A DNA stretch of 10,365 nucleotides. Origin: Acidimicrobiaceae bacterium (GTDB lineage: Bacteria; Actinomycetota; Acidimicrobiia; Acidimicrobiales; RAAP-2). The notes beneath the pieces were generated by a model that searched no databases, had not been told where the DNA came from, and saw only the letters and a list, made by a program, of their open reading frames with translations. Shown one piece after another: positions 5,037 through 10,365 of this stretch. Both the position numbers and the translations under genes were made by a program. Each line of letters opens with the position of its first letter. Position 1 is the first letter of the stretch. The stretch is from positions 1 through 10,365 of the forward strand of contig PLSY01000056.1 in assembly GCA_003164275.1 (NCBI GenBank), written 5' to 3'.

Positions 5037-5217
5037 AATTCGTGAGGTCGCTTGCGTCCCATTGATTTGCCGGCTTCAGGGGTCTGCGGGCTGATTTCGA
5101 CGAGTCGGCGATAGCAAGTCGGTGATTTGGTCGTTCTGCGGTGACGGTTTTGGACGTGGAGGACACTTTGGGACGCGCGTCGTCAACCTGGTGCCGACTC
5201 CGAGGACGTGAGATCGC

Positions 5218-6588
5218 TCAGCAGAGTGCGGCCATGCGCTGGTAGGCGCCGATGATGGCATCAGCACTCGGCCAGCCGTCGAGGATGCGCACCACGAGTC
5301 GGCCCGCTGAGTGGATCAGCCGAGCCGGCGCGTGGAGGAACCCCCAGCGGAGTGCTTTGGGTCGGGCCTTTCCCCAGTACCCGTCGAGGCAGAGGAGTTG
5401 GAACCACCGGAGGAGGTCAGCGGCCATAAGGACCGTGGCCATCCAGTTGCGGTTGGCTTCGATGTCGGTGAAGGGGAACGACAAGAGGCCCGAGTCTTTC
5501 AGTCGGGAGATATTCTGTTCGACATGGGCGTGGGCCCGCATGATGCGGTCGAGCTCGACCGGGTCGCCGTCCTGGTCGGTGTAGAAGCCCCAGTAGCGGT
5601 ACTCGAGGCTCGGGAAGAGGCTGTGCTGGACGCCGGGGTGGAGGGGCTCACGTCGCACGATCAGTCGGGTGCCCTCTGGCCAGCCTTTGAGCTTGACCAG
5701 TTCGGTGAGCTCGATGACCGCTGCCCCTTCACGGTCCTCACCGTTCTGTTTGATGGCCTGGTGCCAGAGGTCCTCGAACCCCAAGGTGTCGAAGATGGCA
5801 CTGTGTATCTGGCTATTCGAGCGGCAGACCACCGAGAATCCGACGTTCCTCTGTCGACAGGCGGCCACGAAGTCCTCGGTGCAGCCGGCCGAGTCGGCCC
5901 GGATCACCACCTTGCGTTGGACGAGGGAGGAGTCGTCCCCGGGACGGTGGCCGACGGCGATCTCCGGTGGCAGCTGGGCGATGGCATCGTCCAGCACCGC
6001 GATGTGGTCGACGACGGTGTTGGACCCGGCGTTGCCCGGACGAAGCAGGCCTGAGACCGCGTCACCGGTGCAGTCGGCGAAACACAGGAGGGGGTAAAAA
6101 CCGAAGCCGCCCTTGTAGTTGGGTCCGGTCTCCTCCTTGTTCTCCGAGTGGATCTGGATGAGTGTGGCATCTATATCCAGGTAGATCGGACCCTTCCCCT
6201 TCGTGGCACTGGTTCGACGCCATACCTCGTGACGCACCTCAGCCAGCCCCACGGCGATGGCGGACCGCACCTCGGGGGTGATCTCATGGAACGTCCGGTA
6301 CACCGTCGAGTCGGACGCCACGTGACCGAACAGATCACGCTGGGCCCGCAGGTGCTCGATGTCGGCACAGCTCTCGCCTCCACCGGCCAGCATCAACGAG
6401 GTATGCACGAGGACCTTGCCCCGGTCGTGCAAAGGGGCCCGTTCGCTCGGAATGGGGATGCGTGCGGATAGGTGCTCACCGAGTCCCATTCGGTCGGCAA
6501 AATCGCCCAATGCATGGAGTCCGACGTGGCCGACGACCTGGTCGCCCCCGGATTCCACAACGACGGGGACGGTGCTGGTAACTTCCAT
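5218..6588 (-). CDS. IS1380-family transposase
   Basis: A 456-residue DDE transposase that cuts and pastes its own element. The N-terminal part has the family block LMLAGGGESCADIEHLRAQ (66-84), then FGHVASDSTVYRTF (87-100). The catalytic core follows: IYLDIDATLI (135-144) with the first Asp, YKGGFGFYPLLCF (158-170), LLRPGNAGSN and VIRADSAGC (228-236) with the second Asp at 232, and AHVEQNISRLKD (354-365) with the likely Glu at 357. The C-terminal helices (ATVLMAADLLRWFQL) are also typical. The length is normal for the family, so the enzyme looks complete. The ATG at 6586-6588 is the first usable start. The frame stays open upstream to a TAG near 6679 and reads family-like (QTKKGTYE), so a non-canonical earlier start is possible. 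Confidence 0.95.
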   Translation of the reverse strand: MEVTSTVPVVVESGGDQVVGHVGLHALGDFADRMGLGEHLSARIPIPSERAPLHDRGKVLVHTSLMLAGGGESCADIEHLRAQRDLFGHVASDSTVYRTFHEITPEVRSAIAVGLAEVRHEVWRRTSATKGKGPIYLDIDATLIQIHSENKEETGPNYKGGFGFYPLLCFADCTGDAVSGLLRPGNAGSNTVVDHIAVLDDAIAQLPPEIAVGHRPGDDSSLVQRKVVIRADSAGCTEDFVAACRQRNVGFSVVCRSNSQIHSAIFDTLGFEDLWHQAIKQNGEDREGAAVIELTELVKLKGWPEGTRLIVRREPLHPGVQHSLFPSLEYRYWGFYTDQDGDPVELDRIMRAHAHVEQNISRLKDSGLLSFPFTDIEANRNWMATVLMAADLLRWFQLLCLDGYWGKARPKALRWGFLHAPARLIHSAGRLVVRILDGWPSADAIIGAYQRMAALC

Positions 6589-6692
6589 TTCGTAGGTGCC
6601 CTTCTTGGTCTGGATACTGACGACTTCGCAATCATCAGAATCCCAGGCGGGAAGGGCACGTACGCGGATACGCGCCTATCGGGTCAGGCGGC

Positions 6693-6709
6693 CGCGTGAA
6701 TGATCGGAG
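6693..6709 (-). repeat. IS right terminal inverted repeat
   Basis: Read on the minus strand it is CTCCGATCATTCACGCG. It matches the left end at 15 of 17 positions and abuts TTAA at 6710-6713. Confidence 0.8.
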
Positions 6710-6713
6710 TTAA
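6710..6713. repeat. Right TTAA target-site copy
   Basis: This is the partner of the TTAA at 5016-5019. Because TTAA is its own reverse complement, it could also be read as an extension of the inverted repeats. The in-frame join of the host gene favours target duplication. Confidence 0.8.
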
Positions 6714-7164
6714 CAGGGCGCTCGATCTCCTTCTGCACAGCTTGAGCCTGTTCAACACACGCCAGGAGAGTCTCAGCCTGGGAGACGCGCACCCGATATT
6801 TCATTTGAATGCACGTGTCGTCGCTCATATCGAATTCGACCACTTTGATGTCCCCGACCCGTCGTTCACGCTCAAGTGCAGAACGATGCAGAAGATCCAG
6901 GTACTGCCTGGCGCCCAATGACATCTGCCAAAATTTTGGCCAAAGTTCCATTTCAATGGAGACGTCGAGTTGACCGTTCTCATCAAGTGCGATGTACCCC
7001 TCCCACTCTTGGACTACGTGGCCCTCGTCTCGATGCCCCAGCCGAATCGCGACATCTTCGGGAACGTCCTCCCGCCTCAGTTGGCTGAGTTCCACGTCCG
7101 TCAGGAACAGATCGCATTCGGTCTCGTCAGCGCCAGCAAGCAGTTCTTCGAGTCGGCGGTCCAT
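6714..7164 (-). pseudogene. 5' part of interrupted PD-(D/E)XK nuclease gene
   Basis: This segment encodes the first about 150 residues of the nuclease whose catalytic end is at 4457-5015. It starts MDRRLEELLAGADETECDLFLTD and runs through an acidic, mixed helix/strand region (WEGYIALDENGQLDVSIEMELWPKFW, DIKVVEFDMSD) to ERPVN at the IS. Reading then continues 10 codons into the IS to a TAG at 6676-6678. The ATG at 7162-7164 is chosen because the sequence turns protein-like there and a purine-rich GTGAGAAG lies upstream. The frame is also open further back to 7539 without looking coded. I do not recognise a named domain in this half. It is probably a target- or partner-recognition region. Broken by the IS, it would yield a nuclease without catalytic residues. 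Confidence 0.72.
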
Positions 7165-7561
7165 GAGTGAGAGCTTCTCACGCAACACTGGCCACGGGCA
7201 CGGGTCAGTCCGAGCGTCGGATAGTCCTCTACCCTGTAGATGTTGGGCCAGTAGGTTTGACGATGCAGGGAGCCGGCCAGGGCAGGGCTGAATGTGGTGG
7301 TCCTCGTGTTTGCCGCTCTCGGAAAGCTCATTTGGATCGTGCCAAGGCTGGCCCCTGTGGATTGACCACCTCGCTACCATCCAGAACTCACAGTCATCAC
7401 ACCTTGCTTTGATCGGAAGCGCCACAATTCTGGCGGCCCCATGCTTGGGACTGGACGTGGCCATTGGCAACGATAGGAAGGGGAGGTGTGGCCTCTGGAC
7501 GTTCCCACCAATGGCCTCGGTCGACACGCGAGCTCTCACACCCTCGACCTACGCTTGTGCG
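7165..7561. other. Divergent intergenic region of the nuclease/ATPase pair
   Basis: No credible gene. Frames on both strands stay open here only as upstream extensions of the two flanking genes. The region must hold the two divergent promoters. TTGAC words occur at 7257 and 7362 on the plus strand, but I find no well-spaced -10 partner, so no promoter is called. A strong purine run (GGAAGGGGAGG, 7475-7485) stands 25 bases before an alternative ATG at 7511. Confidence 0.5.
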
Positions 7562-10195
7562 ATGGCATCCGTCGTAGAGCAGATCCTCGAATGGTCCGCA
7601 ACCCGCCCGATGTGGCAACGCGACGCCCTGCGTCGCCTGGTCATTGGCGATGTCATCGACGAGGTTGTTGTGAATGCCTACGCCTCGGCCCTGGAATCAA
7701 GCGACGACTCCTCGTTCGAACCAATCGCGGCAGGCCACCTGGGCACGAGTGGGAGTTCGGACCCGAAGGTCACGATCACGGGCATCAGCTCGTCTGAGAA
7801 TGTCAACCGGCTTGCCCAGGACGACCCGCTGACATTCGCCGAGGCGGGTCTCACGATCGTGTATGGAGACAATGGGAGTGGAAAGTCGGGCTACGCGCGT
7901 ATCTTGAAGTCCGTAACAAGGACTCGGGCAGAGACGAACGTCCGCAACGACATCTTCAGCGAAGGGGACCCGACCCCAACCGCGGACATTGGATTCAGCT
8001 GCGACGGCGTCCCGAGTTCATTCAATTGGGCCTCCGGGCAGACGGGTCCGGATGAGATCGCTCGTGCGAGCTTCTTTGATCGAGCGTGTGCAGACACGTA
8101 CCTATCCAAGAACACCGATGTCGCGTACAGCCCCGCCGGACTCGACTTGTTCGATTCCCTCGACTCAGCCTGCAAGCGCGTTCGCGAAGTGCTGGATGCG
8201 CGAGTCCAGTCAGTTGGGCTGCGCGGTGCCGACTTCCCCGATCTCAACGATTCGACTCCAGCTGGCGCGGCCTTGACCGCTCTCACTGCATCCACTCCGA
8301 ACGAAGTCATCGACACTGAATGCGCGCTTTCAGACAGGCAGAGGGAGCGCCTTGCAGTTGTTCAACAGGCCACCACATCAATCGCAACAGGGACTGCAAC
8401 CGCCGATGCCGATCGCCTCAGGCGTCTCCGCGAACGCTTGGAGCGGGTTGGGACGCAGCTCGAGACAATCTCAGCAGTCGTGTCGCCCGCACAGCAGACC
8501 GTACTGGTCGGTCTTCGGGTAGACGCTGAAAGCAAAGCCGCGACGTCGGAGTTGGCCCGCACGGCGGCCCTCGGAACTGCACCGTTGGCTGGAGTTGGTG
8601 GGCAGGCATGGAGGGCACTCTGGGAGGCCGCTCGGCAATACTCCGCCATTGCCTACCCGAATCAAGAGTTTCCGGTCGTCAACGACTCGGTCTGCGTCCT
8701 CTGCCAACAGGACATCGATGACGACACGGCTGACCGCTTCCGCGGGTTCGACGATTTCGTCCGCGACACCACTCAACGAGCATCGGAGCTCGCCACGAAA
8801 GCCTGGAATGATGCCTGTCAAGACCTCGACATGGTTGTTGTTGGCAACCAGATCACGACTGATTTCATTGACGATCTGCGAGTTGAGTCTCCCGAGACAG
8901 CCACAGCGGTAGAGATCTACCTCGAAGAGGCCAACAACGCACTGGTCGCGCTCAAGCTGATTGCGCGCGATCCAGATCATGATCAACTCGATAATTTCCC
9001 CACCGCCCCCACGTCCGCCCTGGAAGGCACCGTCATAGCGCTCGGTCTTCGAGAGTCCGAGCTTCGAGACGCCGCCGGTCTCGACGGGGGCGTGGCACTT
9101 CGCACCGAACTCATCGAGCTCCAGGCTCGAAAGGATCTGGCCAGCGCCAAAACAGCTATCACAAGGGAGCGAGATCGACTCAGGGCTCTTGCTGCGCTCA
9201 CCAAGGCAAAGAGGGCCACATCCACCAATGCGATCTCGGAAATGGCTGCTTCGGTCACGGACGAGGTCGTCACGGAGATTCTCGTTGACAGATTCACTCG
9301 CGAGACAGAGCGGCTCGGCCTGGAAAACGTCGTTCTGCGGACAGTGGGTGGACGGCACGGCGTCCTCCTCTACCGAACTGGGTTCGTTGGCGCGCAGCAC
9401 GAGGCTCCTTTGCCGGAAGTCCTGAGCGAGGGCGAGCAGACGGCACTGGGACTTGCGGGCTACCTGGCTGAGCTCGCTACAGACGCATCACAGTCGACTG
9501 CAATCTTCGATGACCCCGTTAGCTCGTTGGACCACGAGCGGCGGGACAAGGTTGCCGGGCGCCTCGTCCAACTGGCGAAGGGGCGCCAAACGATCGTGTT
9601 CACGCATGACGTTGCATTTGTCCTTGCACTCAAGAAGCATGCTCTCCACGAGGGCATCGCCTACACCGAGAGAACCATCGAACGACTGAATTCGAGACCC
9701 GGTCACTGCACTGATCAGCACAAGTTCAGTGCAAAGCTCGTCTCCGAGCGGATCACGGAGATGAAGGCCGATCTCTCCGATCTTCGAGCCAGACAGGACT
9801 CCATCCGTGTTGAGGAGTATCGGGCCCGAACAGGCACTTGGTACAAGCAGCTTCGCAAGACGTGGGAGCGTGCGATCGAGGAGGTCGTCGTCGGCGAAAT
9901 CCTTACACGGGATGACCTTCAGGTACATCCCAAGATGGTCCGGACGCTTGTGCTGTTCTCGGCAGATGATAACCGCGAGCTCCAATACGGTTACGGACGC
10001 GCCACGGAACTCAGCGAAGTCCATGACGAGAGCCCTGTGATCAATTCGTCAGCCCCCTCACCTGACGACCTCGCCGGTGATCTCACAAGGCTTGAGGACT
10101 GGCACAAGCGCGTGTCGAAGCGCCGCAACTTGACCGAAGAGAAGATCTATGCGCTGGCTTCTTCCGAGACCTCAGTCTCCGGCACACCTGGCTAA
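7562..10195 (+). CDS. RloC/PrrC-like ABC-type ATPase, probable defence effector
   Basis: An 877-residue SMC/ABC-type ATPase. The N-terminus (ILEWSATRPMWQRDALRRLV, 8-27) is a known opening of AAA_13-like ATPases and fixes the start at the ATG at 7562; an in-frame ATG at 7511 is the alternative. The Walker A is GDNGSGKS (102-109). A helical middle (about 200-560) is interrupted by CVLC (378-381), a CxxC like the zinc hook of Rad50 and RloC. The second half of the ATPase follows: LSEGEQ signature (621-626), Walker B AIFDDP (647-652) with the D-loop SSLD, and H-loop FTHD (His682). The tail (about 755-877) has R765-xxx-E769 in QLRKTWERAIEE and His821 in SEVHDESP, a possible match to the Arg-Glu-His set of the PrrC/RloC tRNA nucleases. 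Such enzymes act in phage exclusion, with the ATPase sensing damage or infection. It is divergent from the split nuclease gene. Family and ATPase are secure; tRNase activity is not. Confidence 0.88.
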   Translation: MASVVEQILEWSATRPMWQRDALRRLVIGDVIDEVVVNAYASALESSDDSSFEPIAAGHLGTSGSSDPKVTITGISSSENVNRLAQDDPLTFAEAGLTIVYGDNGSGKSGYARILKSVTRTRAETNVRNDIFSEGDPTPTADIGFSCDGVPSSFNWASGQTGPDEIARASFFDRACADTYLSKNTDVAYSPAGLDLFDSLDSACKRVREVLDARVQSVGLRGADFPDLNDSTPAGAALTALTASTPNEVIDTECALSDRQRERLAVVQQATTSIATGTATADADRLRRLRERLERVGTQLETISAVVSPAQQTVLVGLRVDAESKAATSELARTAALGTAPLAGVGGQAWRALWEAARQYSAIAYPNQEFPVVNDSVCVLCQQDIDDDTADRFRGFDDFVRDTTQRASELATKAWNDACQDLDMVVVGNQITTDFIDDLRVESPETATAVEIYLEEANNALVALKLIARDPDHDQLDNFPTAPTSALEGTVIALGLRESELRDAAGLDGGVALRTELIELQARKDLASAKTAITRERDRLRALAALTKAKRATSTNAISEMAASVTDEVVTEILVDRFTRETERLGLENVVLRTVGGRHGVLLYRTGFVGAQHEAPLPEVLSEGEQTALGLAGYLAELATDASQSTAIFDDPVSSLDHERRDKVAGRLVQLAKGRQTIVFTHDVAFVLALKKHALHEGIAYTERTIERLNSRPGHCTDQHKFSAKLVSERITEMKADLSDLRARQDSIRVEEYRARTGTWYKQLRKTWERAIEEVVVGEILTRDDLQVHPKMVRTLVLFSADDNRELQYGYGRATELSEVHDESPVINSSAPSPDDLAGDLTRLEDWHKRVSKRRNLTEEKIYALASSETSVSGTPG

Positions 10196-10282
10196 CGCTG
10201 CCGGCATCAGCGACTTGCCTGAAGCTCGTCCCTGATGGAGTCGCAAGCGCCCGGTCCCTGCGGCCTCCGGCGCGCGTTATGT
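10190..10282 (+). other. Possible attC-like folded site at the ATPase stop
   Basis: TAACGC (10193-10198, containing the ATPase stop TAA) pairs perfectly with GCGTTA (10274-10279). After a small asymmetric bulge, GCCGG (10200-10204) pairs with CCGGC (10267-10271). Further in, GCGACT pairs with AGTCGC (10210-10241 region). GGCTAAC and GTTATGT each fit the integron consensus RYYYAAC/GTTRRRY at 6 of 7 positions, and a stop codon inside the left core is common in gene cassettes. No integrase gene or second site is seen, so a plain terminator remains at least as likely. Confidence 0.25.
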
Positions 10283-10289
10283 GCGCCGG
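10267..10289 (+). terminator. Hairpin downstream of the ATPase gene
   Basis: CCGGCGC (10267-10273) pairs with GCGCCGG (10283-10289). One G-U and one C-G pair can extend the stem to 9 bp with a 5-base loop. It lies 71 bases past the stop and has no U-tract. It overlaps and competes with the attC-like fold. Confidence 0.5.
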
Positions 10290-10365
10290 GGAAGCCCATC
10301 CGGCGTCCTTGCCGCTCGCGAAAGTATCCTGCGCCCGGAACGGCACGAGTAGGGCAGGCGGGTCA

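Larger units (their letters stand above)
5020..6709 (-). mobile_element. Complete IS1380-family insertion sequence
   Basis: A 1690-bp element whose ends match as inverted repeats: CTCCGATCA then TCACG at the left, and the same two blocks at the right end on the other strand, 15 of 17 positions identical. It carries one full-length transposase gene and no passenger. Length, single gene and transposase type fit IS1380. TTAA stands outside both ends. IS1380 transposases are relatives of piggyBac, which also targets TTAA. A 16-bp palindrome (5030-5045, arms TCACGA/TCGTGA) overlaps the inner part of the left repeat, while the right end has GCGGCCGC at the equivalent place. The element looks intact and possibly active. 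Confidence 0.92.

Noticed and set aside
5311..6054. 247-codon plus-strand open frame
   Set aside because: It is wholly antisense to the transposase.
7179..7248. A second attC-like site upstream of the ATPase (GTTGGGC at 7242-7248)
   Set aside because: The right core word fits, but the left core is off and only about five bases pair. Such words are expected by chance.
7292..7561. Ninety-codon upstream extension of the ATPase frame
   Set aside because: The extension reads as non-coding, and the family N-terminus begins at the ATG at 7562. An ATG at 7511 is kept only as an alternative.
8471..9400. 309-codon minus-strand open frame
   Set aside because: It is wholly antisense to the ATPase, whose motifs on the plus strand are unmistakable.

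Overview
The window looks like accessory DNA from a high-GC Gram-positive bacterium, most likely an actinomycete in the broad sense. The reasons are the strong G/C third-position bias, the GTG starts, the terminator hairpins without U-tracts, and proteins that read like actinobacterial families. An acidimicrobial-type host is possible, but the sequence does not prove it. There is no rRNA, tRNA, CRISPR array or housekeeping operon.

Left part (1-4483) reads as the remains of a plasmid or integrative element. It holds two separate single-stranded DNA-binding protein genes on the minus strand (1074-1424 and 2188-2592), each closed by a strong hairpin just past its stop. It also holds a sigma-factor-like DNA-binding protein gene (3240-3971) and an excisionase-type HTH gene (4155-4403). 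A 27-codon stub overlaps the end of the HTH gene, where an integrase would be expected. A second, in-frame-shortened copy of the sigma-like gene (836-1003) keeps only the two ends of the protein. Both copies are preceded by the same non-coding array: a 28-bp unit (CATGAACC, 2 nt, then an 18-bp box) in four copies, plus a fifth box alone and other CATGAACC half-sites. The spaces between genes are rich in near-perfect inverted repeats.

Right part (4457-10195) is a candidate defence locus. On the plus strand is an intact 877-residue ABC-type ATPase of the RloC/PrrC-like (AAA_13) kind, with Walker A, a CxxC zinc-hook-like centre, an LSEGEQ signature, Walker B and an H-loop. Divergent from it is a gene for a PD-(D/E)XK (Mrr-like) nuclease. 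That gene is split by a complete 1690-bp IS1380-family insertion sequence (5020-6709) flanked by TTAA on both sides. Removing the element and one TTAA restores a continuous 337-codon frame, so the split is recent and exact.

Working picture (inference): a nuclease plus SMC/ABC-like ATPase pair, arranged divergently, sits beside or inside an old mobile element. The nuclease half is now switched off by an IS while the ATPase half remains open. A short structured sequence at the far right end may be a terminator or an attC-like site.
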